In this document: piece by piece, positions 40,374 to 48,387 of the stretch
Numbering within the stretch: position 1 is the first letter of the stretch
Layout: every line of letters starts with the position of its first letter
Assembly: GCA_012513435.1 (NCBI GenBank)
Contig: JAAZCE010000040.1
Coordinates: forward strand, 96,570-160,569
Direction: 5' to 3'
From: Clostridiales bacterium
GTDB lineage: Bacteria > Bacillota > Clostridia > Peptostreptococcales > Anaerovoracaceae
DNA: 64,000 nucleotides
The notes under the pieces: generated by a model
What the model was told of the DNA's origin: nothing
Databases searched by the model: none
Seen by the model: only the letters and a program-made list of their open reading frames with translations
Position numbers and translations under genes: made by a program

Positions 40374-40496
40374 GGTGATAGTCCCTCCTAATTTAACTTT
40401 ATAATTATATCAGAAAAGCATTATATTTTCAATGCGATATGTGTTAAAATAATCCTGTCATAATAATTATGCTAGATGCAAAGGAGAACGGATCAG

Positions 40497-41243
40497 ATGA
40501 AAAATTTCTTCAAAACGCCTACACAGTATGGATACCTAATAAAGCTGTTAATACGGGTTTTGATATTCGCCGGTGTTTTCACACTGTATTTAACTCATAA
40601 GGACTTCCTGCATTATATATTCGTAACGCCAATATGGAAAGAATTTGCCCCTCTTCATCTGCTTTGGATAATATTCATGGTAATGATGATAAGGCACCTC
40701 ATACCTACCAATGCAAAATTCATATCGATGGCATCAAAGAAGATGCATACCGATGAATATGTTAAAGTCCTCGGATATTCGGAGCTGGAGCTGAGCAGAT
40801 TTATCCACGATCAAAACATCAAGGCCTGGACTGTTATGCTTATATGGCTCATAATAAACGGAATCTGGGGATTGCTATACGTGTTTGGAATAGTAGATGA
40901 TGCCGATCTTCTTATGCTTTCGGTATTTTATTTTCTGGCCGATTACATCTGCATTATATTCTTCTGTCCTTTTCAAAACTTCATTATGAGAAACAAATGT
41001 TGCGTCAACTGCAGAATATACGATTGGGGACATTTTATGATGTTTACGCCTATGCTGTTCATACAAAATTTTTACAGCTGGAGCTTGTTTTTCACATCCT
41101 GTGTCGTTCTCATCCATTGGGAAATCGTATACGCCAAGCATCCGGAGCGTTTTTGGAGCGGTTCAAATCAAGTACTTCAGTGCAACTATTGCCGGGACAA
41201 AACATGTCATATAAAGGAAAGGTTACACGACGTTAAGCGTTAA
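40497..41243 (+). CDS. Polytopic membrane protein with C-terminal cysteine motifs
   Basis: A 248-aa protein with about five or six membrane segments (near residues 17-36, 52-70, 110-130, 140-160, 184-205). Two Cys groups stand out: CCVNCRIYDWGHF about two-thirds along and CNYCRDKTCHIK near the C-terminus, possible metal or Fe-S ligands. I do not recognise a named family. Divergent from alaS with its own ribosome site AAGGAG. A redox or metal-related membrane role is suggested only by the cysteines. Confidence 0.7.
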   Translation: MKNFFKTPTQYGYLIKLLIRVLIFAGVFTLYLTHKDFLHYIFVTPIWKEFAPLHLLWIIFMVMMIRHLIPTNAKFISMASKKMHTDEYVKVLGYSELELSRFIHDQNIKAWTVMLIWLIINGIWGLLYVFGIVDDADLLMLSVFYFLADYICIIFFCPFQNFIMRNKCCVNCRIYDWGHFMMFTPMLFIQNFYSWSLFFTSCVVLIHWEIVYAKHPERFWSGSNQVLQCNYCRDKTCHIKERLHDVKR

Positions 41244-41394
41244 GCGGTAAGGGCAGTTGCATTGTTGCTGTTTTTCGTATAGCGCTATCATCCATTTTTT
41301 CTTCATGAATATAAACTATCATCAAACATCCCTTCTTTCACTAATAATTTTTCCATTTGTCGTAAATAATATAATAAAAAGGAGATGTTCAAAA

Positions 41395-41829
41395 ATGTCA
41401 GAACAAGATACCATAAATTTATTACGGGAAACCAGCAAAGGCGTTCAAATGGCAATATTCTCATTTGATGACCTTATTGGACATGTGAAAAACCCAGCCC
41501 TCAAAAAAGTGATTACAGAATCTAGAAACGACCACAAAAGACTCCACGATGAAAATGCCAACCTGTTAAAGGGTCATAAGGCAGCAGATGAAAGCCTAGG
41601 AATGATGGCCAAGGGAATGGCGCATATGTCTATGGATACCAAGCTTGGTATGGAAGACAGCGATAGAGTCATTGCCGGCATAATAACAAAAGGATGCGAT
41701 ACAGGCACTAGGAATCTTTACAAATATATAAACGAATACGCCGGTGCTGACCTGACAGCTGCGGAAACTGCTAAAAAGCTCATCAACATAGAAGAAAATT
41801 TAGAAGAAAATTTGAGAGTATATCTATAG
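41395..41829 (+). CDS. Ferritin-like helical-bundle protein
   Basis: A 144-aa, predicted all-helical protein. NLLRETSKGVQMAIFSFDDL, SRNDHKRLHDENANLL and IAGIITKGCDTGTRNLYKYIN show the spacing of Asp/Glu/His typical of four-helix ferritin-like or DUF2383-type bundles, but a full di-iron ExxH pair is not clear. ATG at 41395 has AAAAGGAGA before it. Followed by a terminator whose loop holds the promoter of the next gene. Function unknown. Confidence 0.6.
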   Translation: MSEQDTINLLRETSKGVQMAIFSFDDLIGHVKNPALKKVITESRNDHKRLHDENANLLKGHKAADESLGMMAKGMAHMSMDTKLGMEDSDRVIAGIITKGCDTGTRNLYKYINEYAGADLTAAETAKKLINIEENLEENLRVYL

Positions 41830-41835
41830 TGCGTC

Positions 41836-41888
41836 AAAACCTCCTGTGATATAATCCTTTTAAGGAACGTATTCACAGGAGGTTTTTT
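41836..41888 (+). terminator. Terminator with an embedded promoter and ribosome site
   Basis: AAAACCTCCTGTGA (41836-41849) pairs perfectly with TCACAGGAGGTTTT (41873-41886), 14 bp, followed by TT. The 23-base loop contains TATAAT (41850-41855) preceded by TG, an extended -10, while the 3' arm carries the AGGAGG ribosome site of the aldo/keto reductase. Confidence 0.85.
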
Positions 41889-42863
41889 ATGAAGAAAAAG
41901 GAATTGGGAAATACAGGATTGTATGTTACTCCCGTGTCTTTCGGTGTTTTAACGGTAGGCAATACTCAGCTTGACCTTCCTCTTGAAGAAGGGGCCGCTC
42001 TCATACGATATGCCATAAATAAAGGCATCAATTTCTTTGATACGGCGCAGTACTATGAGACTTATCCATATTTAAAGGAAGGGTTAAAGGGAATCAATAT
42101 GCAGGCGAGCCCTTTAAAACGGCCAATTATCTGTACTAAATCTCTGTGCCTCACCTACGAAGAAATGGAATATGCCATTGAAGAGTCTCTGAGAGAAATG
42201 AGTCTTGATGCCATAGATATTTTCCTGCTTCATGAAGTGCGTCAGGATCCCGATTTTGAATTGAGAAAAGGTGCGTGGCAATGCTTGATAGATTACAAGG
42301 CAGCTGGTGCCATCAGGGCTATCGGAGTATCCACCCATCACGTGGACGTTGCAGAAAAAATGGCATGTATACCTGAATGTGATATACTCTTCCCTCTGAT
42401 AAATTACGCATCCCTTGGGATTCGCAAGGGAGATGGCGAAGGTTCCTGTGAGGAAATGGCCGCTGCCATTAAGAAAAATGCCGATGTAGGCAAAGGCGTA
42501 TTCGCAATGAAGGCCTTTGGCGGCGGAAATCTTACTGGAAGCTACATAAAGGCTCTTGACTACGTGTCGTCTATTGAGGGTATATCATCCATCATGGTAG
42601 GTATAGGTAAAAAAGAGGAAATAGACAGGCTTGTGGAATACGCCCAGGGGATCCTTTCCAAGGATTATGCCCCTGATGTAACGAAAAAAAGAATACATAT
42701 CGACCCAGGCGACTGCGAGGGCTGCGGCACATGTCTTACCCGGTGCCCCAACAAGGCCATATTTTGGAATAAAAGAGGCATAGCGGAGGTTGACCACGGT
42801 ATCTGTCTGACCTGTGGCTACTGTGCCCCCGTATGCCCTGTAAGAGCTATTATAATGTGGTAA
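41889..42863 (+). CDS. Aldo/keto reductase with C-terminal 2x[4Fe-4S] domain
   Basis: A 324-aa protein. Residues 1-260 form an AKR barrel (LGNTGLYVTPVSFGVLTVG start; DTAQYYETYP with the catalytic Tyr; IDIFLLHEV; later FAMKAFGGGNLTG). The tail holds two ferredoxin-type clusters: CEGCGTCLTRCP and CLTCGYCAPVCP. Anaerobes carry many such AKR-ferredoxin fusions; the substrate is unknown. Its ribosome site lies within the upstream hairpin, so expression depends on the promoter inside that hairpin. Confidence 0.88.
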   Translation: MKKKELGNTGLYVTPVSFGVLTVGNTQLDLPLEEGAALIRYAINKGINFFDTAQYYETYPYLKEGLKGINMQASPLKRPIICTKSLCLTYEEMEYAIEESLREMSLDAIDIFLLHEVRQDPDFELRKGAWQCLIDYKAAGAIRAIGVSTHHVDVAEKMACIPECDILFPLINYASLGIRKGDGEGSCEEMAAAIKKNADVGKGVFAMKAFGGGNLTGSYIKALDYVSSIEGISSIMVGIGKKEEIDRLVEYAQGILSKDYAPDVTKKRIHIDPGDCEGCGTCLTRCPNKAIFWNKRGIAEVDHGICLTCGYCAPVCPVRAIIMW

Positions 42864-42878
42864 TTTATAGAAAAATTC

Positions 42879-43961
42879 TTATTCAATAAACCCTCCGCCG
42901 ATTACCAAATCCTCCTGATAAAAAACTATTGACTGCCCCGGTGTGACAGCACGCTGGGGCTCTTTAAATGTAGTCAGTATCCTGCCATCCTCCAGCATAT
43001 CTATCCTGGCCTCCGAAGGCTTGGCGGCATACCGAATCTTAGCCTCTATTGTGAGGCCATGCGCTTTCATTGCCCCAAAATCTCTTCCCAATAAAATATT
43101 AGAATCTGAAATAACTTGAGTTGTAAACAGGTTTCCATTTTCTCCCAGCACTACCCTATTGCAATCACCATCTATATCAGTCACAAAGGCAGGTTTGCCT
43201 AAGGCGATTCCAAGACCCTTTCTCTGACCTATTGTATAGTTGAGTATCCCCTTGTGGCGTCCAAGCACATTGCCCTCAGCATCCACAAAATCCCCTTCTG
43301 GAGGGGTTGAACATCTCTTGCCTATGAATTCCTTGTAATCGGAGGCTTCGTCTATGAAACAGATCTCCTGACTGTCCTTAGCATCAGCGTTTTTTAAACC
43401 ATGCTCCCTCGTAAGCTGACGGACCCTTTCCTTTTCTTCTATTTCATTGAGCGGAAGAAGCAGCCTTGAAACAGTATTTTGGTCCAGCCGGTAAAGCATA
43501 TATGACTGGTCCTTCTTAGCGTTGCAAGCACGCTTGATGTACCAGAGGCCGGATTCCCCATCCATGTATGTATCGGCATAATGACCTGTGGCAATATACT
43601 TCGCCCCTTCTTCGTCAGCGGCCTGTATCAGGGTTTTGAATTTCACCGCCGGGTTGCATACTATACAAGGATTTGGCGTTCTACCCTTAATGTATTCACT
43701 GCAGAAATTTTCGATTACAACCCGGTTGAACTCACTGCTGACATCTTTATAAATGAGTGGTATTCCCAGCTGCTGTGCAGCAATTTCAGCCCTCAAGGGG
43801 CCACCTACGTCTCTCTTGCCTGCGGCTTTTCCCTTGGGCTGCACATCAAAATAAAGGCCAATGACCTCATAGCCTTTTTCCTGTAATAACAAAGCAGCGG
43901 CAGTGCTGTCCACTCCGCCGCTTAATCCTAAAACTACTTTATTCTTCTTCAGGGATATCAT
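42879..43961 (-). CDS. mnmA: tRNA 2-thiouridylase MnmA
   Basis: A 360-aa MnmA that thiolates U34 of tRNA-Lys/Glu/Gln. PP-loop VVLGLSGGVDSTAAALLL; first catalytic Cys in TPNPCIVCNP, second in DSQEICFIDE; GHYAD and NYTIGQRKGLGI are family marks. The ATG at 43961, within the 3' end of iscU, gives the normal length; longer starts run into iscU. It is the last gene of nifS-iscU-mnmA, which supplies sulfur from cysteine to the tRNA. Confidence 0.96.
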   Translation of the reverse strand: MISLKKNKVVLGLSGGVDSTAAALLLQEKGYEVIGLYFDVQPKGKAAGKRDVGGPLRAEIAAQQLGIPLIYKDVSSEFNRVVIENFCSEYIKGRTPNPCIVCNPAVKFKTLIQAADEEGAKYIATGHYADTYMDGESGLWYIKRACNAKKDQSYMLYRLDQNTVSRLLLPLNEIEEKERVRQLTREHGLKNADAKDSQEICFIDEASDYKEFIGKRCSTPPEGDFVDAEGNVLGRHKGILNYTIGQRKGLGIALGKPAFVTDIDGDCNRVVLGENGNLFTTQVISDSNILLGRDFGAMKAHGLTIEAKIRYAAKPSEARIDMLEDGRILTTFKEPQRAVTPGQSIVFYQEDLVIGGGFIE

Positions 43962-44391
43962 GATGGTCTTCCTCTTCTTCATTAGGGTCGAAGCCTTCAA
44001 GGCCCTTATAGGTCTTCCCCGCCTTTTGAGCATAATCGTAGATTGCCGACTTTATGGCATGCTCTGCCAAAACAGAACAGTGAATCTTAACAGGAGGAAG
44101 CCCGCCCAGCTCGTCTACTATCTTGTTATTGGAAAGCTCCAACGCCTCCTCTACGGTTCTTCCAATTATCATGTCGGTGGCCATGCTTGAAGAAGCAATA
44201 GCGCTTCCGCAGCCAAAGGTCTTGAACTTAGCGTCGGCTATCTTGTCGTTTTCGTCCACCTTGATAGTTATCTGCATCATATCGCCGCAGACAGGACTGC
44301 CGTATGTCCCCTTGCCGTCGGCGTTTTCTAACTCGCCTACGTTGTGCGGATTCATAAAATGCTCCATTACTTTTTCGTTGTATATTGCCAT
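43939..44391 (-). CDS. iscU: Fe-S cluster scaffold IscU/NifU-like
   Basis: A 150-aa scaffold protein with three cluster-ligating Cys: YGSPVCGDMM, FGCGSAIASSS and KIHCSVLAEHAI. It assembles Fe-S clusters with sulfur from NifS. About 20 extra acidic residues (EEEEDHHDIPEEE) follow the normal core. It starts 4 bases after nifS and overlaps mnmA by 23 bases. Confidence 0.95.
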   Translation of the reverse strand: MAIYNEKVMEHFMNPHNVGELENADGKGTYGSPVCGDMMQITIKVDENDKIADAKFKTFGCGSAIASSSMATDMIIGRTVEEALELSNNKIVDELGGLPPVKIHCSVLAEHAIKSAIYDYAQKAGKTYKGLEGFDPNEEEEDHHDIPEEE

Positions 44392-44395
44392 ATTG

Positions 44396-45565
44396 TTACC
44401 ATCCTTTCTGTCCGTTTACAGGGGACAGCGCTCTCAATCTCTCTACTATCTTTATCAGTACATCCGTTACATAATCAATATCTTCTTTTGTCGTGAAATC
44501 TCCAACGGTAAATCTTATAGTGCCGTTCATCTTCGTTATAGATACCCCTATGGCATCGAGAACGTGTGACGGCGCCAGAGATTTTGACGAACATGCCGAG
44601 CCGGTAGAAACGGCAATGCCGCTATTGTCCAGCATAAGCAGAATGGCTTCTCCTTCAATATAGTCAAAGGATACATTCAGATTTCCCGGATGTCTATTTT
44701 CCTTTGGCCCGTTTAACTGTACGCCCTGAATGTTTTCATCTATCTTCTGCCAGAAATAATCCCTCAGCCAGCAGCTGTGAGAAATGTGTTCTTCCAAGTG
44801 TTCCTCGGCCAGCTGAGCTGCCTTGCCGAATCCCACTATGCCAGCAACGTTTTCCGTGCCTGCCCTCTTCTTGTTTTCTTGAGCTCCTCCATGCATAAAG
44901 GTGGATATCCTCATTCCCTTTCTCAGGTAGAGAGCGCCTACGCCCTTAGGTCCGTATATCTTGTGTGCAGACATGGAAAGAAAATCCACTCCCAGGTCCT
45001 TAACGTCAATAGCCACGTTTCCCAGACCTTGCACGGCATCTGTATGAAAGAGCACACCGTGAGTCTTCGCTACAGCCGCCAGCTCCTTGATAGGCTGAAT
45101 AGTACCTATTTCATTGTTCACCATCATGATGCTTACTAAGACCGTATCTTCCCTGATTGCCTTATCCAGGGTTTCAGGGTGAACGAACCCTTCGCCATCC
45201 ACATCGAGATAAGTCACTTCAAATCCGTGCTTTTCAAGATATTCGCATGTATGAAGTATAGCATGATGCTCTATTTTGCTTGTTATTATGTGCTTCCCCT
45301 TGTTCTTCAAGGCGTCTGCAACACCCTCCAAAACCCAGTTGTCAGCTTCGGTTCCGCAAGATGTAAAGAATATTTCCCTAACATCCGCATTTATAAGTTC
45401 AGCTACACGCTCCCTTGCCTTATCAAGACCTTCCTTGGCTTCAATCCCCACTCCGTATAAGCTCGATGGGTTACCGTAAAAATTCGTATAGTAAGGCAGC
45501 ATGTCCTTCACTACCTCTTCTTTAACAGGCGTTGTTGCTGAATAATCAAGATAAACCTGTCTCAT
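44396..45565 (-). CDS. nifS: Cysteine desulfurase (IscS/NifS)
   Basis: A 389-aa PLP enzyme that converts cysteine to alanine and donates persulfide sulfur. VYLDYSATTPV start, IEHHAIL, NNEIGTIQPI, SMSAHKIYGPKGVGALY with the PLP lysine, and the mobile-loop Cys in STGSACSSKSLAPSHVLDAIG of the group I (IscS) type. First gene of the nifS-iscU-mnmA operon with a promoter just upstream. Confidence 0.96.
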   Translation of the reverse strand: MRQVYLDYSATTPVKEEVVKDMLPYYTNFYGNPSSLYGVGIEAKEGLDKARERVAELINADVREIFFTSCGTEADNWVLEGVADALKNKGKHIITSKIEHHAILHTCEYLEKHGFEVTYLDVDGEGFVHPETLDKAIREDTVLVSIMMVNNEIGTIQPIKELAAVAKTHGVLFHTDAVQGLGNVAIDVKDLGVDFLSMSAHKIYGPKGVGALYLRKGMRISTFMHGGAQENKKRAGTENVAGIVGFGKAAQLAEEHLEEHISHSCWLRDYFWQKIDENIQGVQLNGPKENRHPGNLNVSFDYIEGEAILLMLDNSGIAVSTGSACSSKSLAPSHVLDAIGVSITKMNGTIRFTVGDFTTKEDIDYVTDVLIKIVERLRALSPVNGQKGW

Positions 45566-45617
45566 ATTGTTTCTCCTATTTCTATATTTTATAATTTTAT
45601 TACTGCACGTGTTTTAT

Positions 45618-45644
45618 ATTATACCATTTTGATAAACTTTTCAA
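45618..45644 (-). promoter_or_regulatory. Promoter of the nifS operon
   Basis: On the - strand an extended -10 TGGTATAAT (TATAAT at 45618-45623) with TTGAAA (45639-45644) 15 bp upstream. No inverted-repeat operator for an Rrf2/IscR regulator is evident. Confidence 0.65.
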
Positions 45645-45669
45645 TACCTTTGAAAATATTTGTCATATT

Positions 45670-46119
45670 TTACTGCATTTGAAATGTTATAAGCTTATTC
45701 CTGCTGCCGTCCCATTCAACACACACATCATATATTTTCGTTTCCTCTTTCTCACCTTCATAGTCGAGAAATGTCCACTGTATCTCACATATGTATTTTT
45801 TCTTATCATATAAATTGCCGGTATTCTCTATGGATACCACATCCATATCCATAGTTTTCACATAGTCAGAATTCTCATATTGGCTTAGGACTTTCACATC
45901 CCTTTTATAAAGGCTTCCCTTCTCTATTTCCTTGAGCCTTTCCTTTCCCTCTTCAAAGGTGACCTTTCTGCTTAAAATGTTTTCCATTATTATGGTTCGC
46001 TTTTCCAGCAAAGTTATTACCTGTTTTTCAGCTGGATCCTTTCCTGCACCCGCCAAAAGCAAGAACCCGAAGGACAGGATGACTACAAGGCCCATTATCC
46101 TCAAAAGATTTTTTTTCAT
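45670..46119 (-). CDS. Exported protein of unknown function
   Basis: A 149-aa protein with an N-terminal signal segment (LLRIMGLVVILSFGFLLLAGAG) and no lipobox Cys, then a charged, helical then beta-type domain ending DVCVEWDGSRNKLITFQMQ. I do not recognise the family. Ribosome site GAGGGG before the ATG. Probably membrane-anchored or secreted; position between DUF896 and nifS gives no functional clue. Confidence 0.65.
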   Translation of the reverse strand: MKKNLLRIMGLVVILSFGFLLLAGAGKDPAEKQVITLLEKRTIIMENILSRKVTFEEGKERLKEIEKGSLYKRDVKVLSQYENSDYVKTMDMDVVSIENTGNLYDKKKYICEIQWTFLDYEGEKEETKIYDVCVEWDGSRNKLITFQMQ

Positions 46120-46160
46120 AAGTACCCCTCATTTCTCTTTCAAGGAATACTCTATAACTA

Positions 46161-46200
46161 AAACAGCAAGAAACTTGACGTTTCCTGCTGTTTTTTTTGC
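46161..46200. terminator. Bidirectional terminator downstream of the DUF896 gene
   Basis: AAACAGCAAGAAAC (46161-46174) pairs with GTTTCCTGCTGTTT (46180-46193), one A-C mismatch, with T8 on the + strand and TTTT on the - strand. On the - strand it ends DUF896 transcription. Confidence 0.8.
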
Positions 46201-46201
46201 T

Positions 46202-46417
46202 CTAATTTTGTTGCTTCTTTATTTCTGCAAGCTCTTCCTCGGATAAATCCTCTACAAATTTGATTTTTTTCAGTTGTCCCTTAAAGTTCTCTCTAAATTT
46301 CTCCAGGTACTCCTGTCTAAGCCCTTCCTGCTCCAATATTTCTTCCTCAGTAAGGCCTTCGGTTTTCTTCTTCTTTGCTAGGTGATTTATCCTGTCCATC
46401 TTGTCTTTGGTAAGCAT
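46202..46417 (-). CDS. DUF896 (YnzC) family protein
   Basis: A 71-aa basic, helical DUF896 protein: KMDRINHLAKKKKTEGLTEEE followed by EQEGLRQEYLEKFRENFKGQL, the family pattern. YnzC in B. subtilis is encoded in the SOS-linked yneA-yneB-ynzC region; here a YneA-like gene is in the same window but 14 kb away. The ATG at 46417 has AAAGGAA upstream. Function unknown. Confidence 0.88.
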   Translation of the reverse strand: MLTKDKMDRINHLAKKKKTEGLTEEEILEQEGLRQEYLEKFRENFKGQLKKIKFVEDLSEEELAEIKKQQN

Positions 46418-46451
46418 CAGTATTGTTCCTTTCACTGATTATTTAGCAATA

Positions 46452-47315
46452 TCATTTTATCTTGGACCATTTCTTTATCGTTCCCGTATATATGCTTTTC
46501 AAATTCTCAAGGGAAATGTTCTTGACAGCATTGTTTTTATTGACTATAACCGCTATGCCGTCTACAGCTATGACCTGACTTGAGGTTCCTGCCTTCATTT
46601 CCTCAGCACCTAAATCTCTGGAAGCCATACCGATGTCGCAGGAACCCTCAGTAACCCTTTGTACACCTTGGCTTGAATTGGACTTCTCAATCTTAATGCT
46701 GACGTTTTCATTTCTCTTATTGTAATTCTCGGCAAGAGCTTCGACCACAGGAGTCATAGAGGAGGAGCCTTCGATAACTACTTTTCCCGACACCTTTTTT
46801 TCTTTGTATTTATTGTGGACCTCGTTTATAGGCGCATAGTCTTCAGACTCGATTATCTTCTGTCCGTCTTCGCTCAAAACATAGTCAAAAAAATCCTGTG
46901 CTGCATCCGAAAGCTCTCCTGAGGTAACGAAGTTAAGGTTTCTCTGCAGCTTATAGCTGCCGGAATTGATGTTATCAATGTTAGGCTCGTAACCGTCTAC
47001 ATTGAGCATCTTCATATCATTATCCACACTGCCCACGGAAACGTACCCAATAGCATTGGTTTCTGATGAAACCTTCTTGATAACAGCATCGTTGCTTTCT
47101 GCTATTTCTGCCGTATCCAGCATGTTGCTGTTGCCGTTTTCCATTACTCCCGTAACCTCACCAAATGCCTGGCCTGTGCCTGAGCCTTCTTCTCTGGCAA
47201 CGACCTTTATCTTTCCCGTCAGTTTACTTCCACCGCTGTCTCCGCAGCTACACAAGGTAAACAACAAACATATCAACAACCCAAAGGTAATAATCATAGT
47301 AATTTTATTTTTCAT
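46452..47315 (-). CDS. PstS-like substrate-binding lipoprotein with permuted halves
   Basis: A 287-aa periplasmic-binding-protein-type lipoprotein: signal peptide with lipobox LCSC, then two lobes. The order is unusual. The lobe with VVAREEGSGTGQAF and NAIGYVSVGSVD, normally C-terminal in PstS, comes first (about residues 30-165); the lobe with EGSSSMTPVVEALAE, GSCDIGMASRDLG and DGIAVIVNKNNAV, normally N-terminal, comes last. All phosphate-binding motifs are present. No PstCAB genes are near, so it may be a stand-alone phosphate receptor or feed a distant transporter. The start at 47315 has GGAG 9 bases upstream. Confidence 0.85.
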   Translation of the reverse strand: MKNKITMIITFGLLICLLFTLCSCGDSGGSKLTGKIKVVAREEGSGTGQAFGEVTGVMENGNSNMLDTAEIAESNDAVIKKVSSETNAIGYVSVGSVDNDMKMLNVDGYEPNIDNINSGSYKLQRNLNFVTSGELSDAAQDFFDYVLSEDGQKIIESEDYAPINEVHNKYKEKKVSGKVVIEGSSSMTPVVEALAENYNKRNENVSIKIEKSNSSQGVQRVTEGSCDIGMASRDLGAEEMKAGTSSQVIAVDGIAVIVNKNNAVKNISLENLKSIYTGTIKKWSKIK

Positions 47316-47396
47316 AGCACACATCTCCTCACGTATGCTATTATTATCCCCTTTTTTGTTGACTTCATGAATGTTGTATATTAATTTCGAAAAAAT

Positions 47397-48134
47397 TTAG
47401 GGCTGATATTCAAAAGTCGGCATAGGCTGGAGCTTAAAAAGGTTGGCCTTGTGCATTCTATCAATTTTTTCCTTTGTATCAAGGTGTTCGCAAATGCCCT
47501 CTCTGATGTACATGTCTAAGACGGCGTAGGTGAAGCCCAGATTATCTTCATCTGTTTTACCGCACAGGCCATCGATAGGCACCTTGTCCACAAATATGGC
47601 CGGAAGCTCCATCACTCTGCCTATGGCCTTTACTTCCTGAACTGTGAGCTTTGCAAGAGGGCTGAAATCCCCTGCTCCGTCTCCGAACTTGGTGGCATAT
47701 CCTACCCAGTCCTCAGAAAGATTGCATGTATTAGCTACCCTGCCGTTTACACTTTGGGAAACGGCGTACAGCACTGACATTCTAAGACGTGGCGGCAAAT
47801 TCACCTTGGCCTGCCCCTCAAAGCTATCAAAATGTTTGGAAAGCTCCCTTACTACGCCCTCATAAGCATTCTGGATATTGATAACAATGCTCTCTATGTC
47901 CAGATAATTAGCCAGCTTATGTGAAACGTCTATATCAAATTGCTCACCCTTAGGCATCATCACGCCCAGCACTCTTTCCTTGCCGAGAGCCTCTACGCAC
48001 AGAGCAGCCACTACGGAACTGTCCTTGCCGCCGGAAATCCCTACCACAGCTTTACAGTCTTTTCCGTTTTCCTCAAACCAGTCCTTAATCCATTTGACTA
48101 TGTCCTTCTTTACTTTTTCTGCATTAAATGTCAT
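47397..48134 (-). CDS. nadE: NH3-dependent NAD synthetase
   Basis: A 245-aa NadE without a glutaminase domain, so it uses ammonia. P-loop VVGISGGKDSSVVAALC, then NLPPRLRMSVLYAVSQ, GDGAGDFSPLAKLTV and GLCGKTDEDNLGFTY. Catalyses the last step of NAD synthesis. AAAAGGAG lies before the ATG. The next gene downstream is the PstS-like lipoprotein after 81 bp. Confidence 0.95.
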   Translation of the reverse strand: MTFNAEKVKKDIVKWIKDWFEENGKDCKAVVGISGGKDSSVVAALCVEALGKERVLGVMMPKGEQFDIDVSHKLANYLDIESIVINIQNAYEGVVRELSKHFDSFEGQAKVNLPPRLRMSVLYAVSQSVNGRVANTCNLSEDWVGYATKFGDGAGDFSPLAKLTVQEVKAIGRVMELPAIFVDKVPIDGLCGKTDEDNLGFTYAVLDMYIREGICEHLDTKEKIDRMHKANLFKLQPMPTFEYQP

Positions 48135-48167
48135 AGATTTTCTCCTTTTAAATGGTATTATTGTCCT

Positions 48168-48387
48168 ATGAAAAACAAAATAATCGAAATACTGGATTTA
48201 TACAAAATCGAAAAACACAAGTCGGAGAAGATATTCTCCACCCTCCTTAGTGCTTTTGCGGAATATCCCAAGCTTCTCAACACCTTTCCTGATAAGGAGG
48301 AACGACTTAAGGCCATGGAAATAACCGTAAGATTTTGATATCAAAGTTTATGAGAGTCTGGGATTTCACATAAGCTGTTTTAAATAG
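48168..48387 (+). pseudogene. Decayed GNAT acetyltransferase remnant
   Basis: A 56-codon frame (48168-48338) reads like the N-terminus of a GNAT acetyltransferase (FSTLLSAFAEYPKLLNTFPDKEERLKAMEITVRF) and stops at a TGA. One base out of register, 48337-48387 encodes DIKVYESLGFHISCFK and a stop, like a GNAT C-terminal VYESLGF motif. The catalytic middle (about 100 residues) is missing, so this is an internal-deletion pseudogene. Divergent from nadE; its end overlaps the 3' end of the convergent fusion gene by 8 bases. Confidence 0.65.

Noticed and set aside
40374-40496. T-box leader for alaS
   Set aside because: The space is only about 120 bases, is shared with a divergent gene, and lacks the T-box core and terminator.
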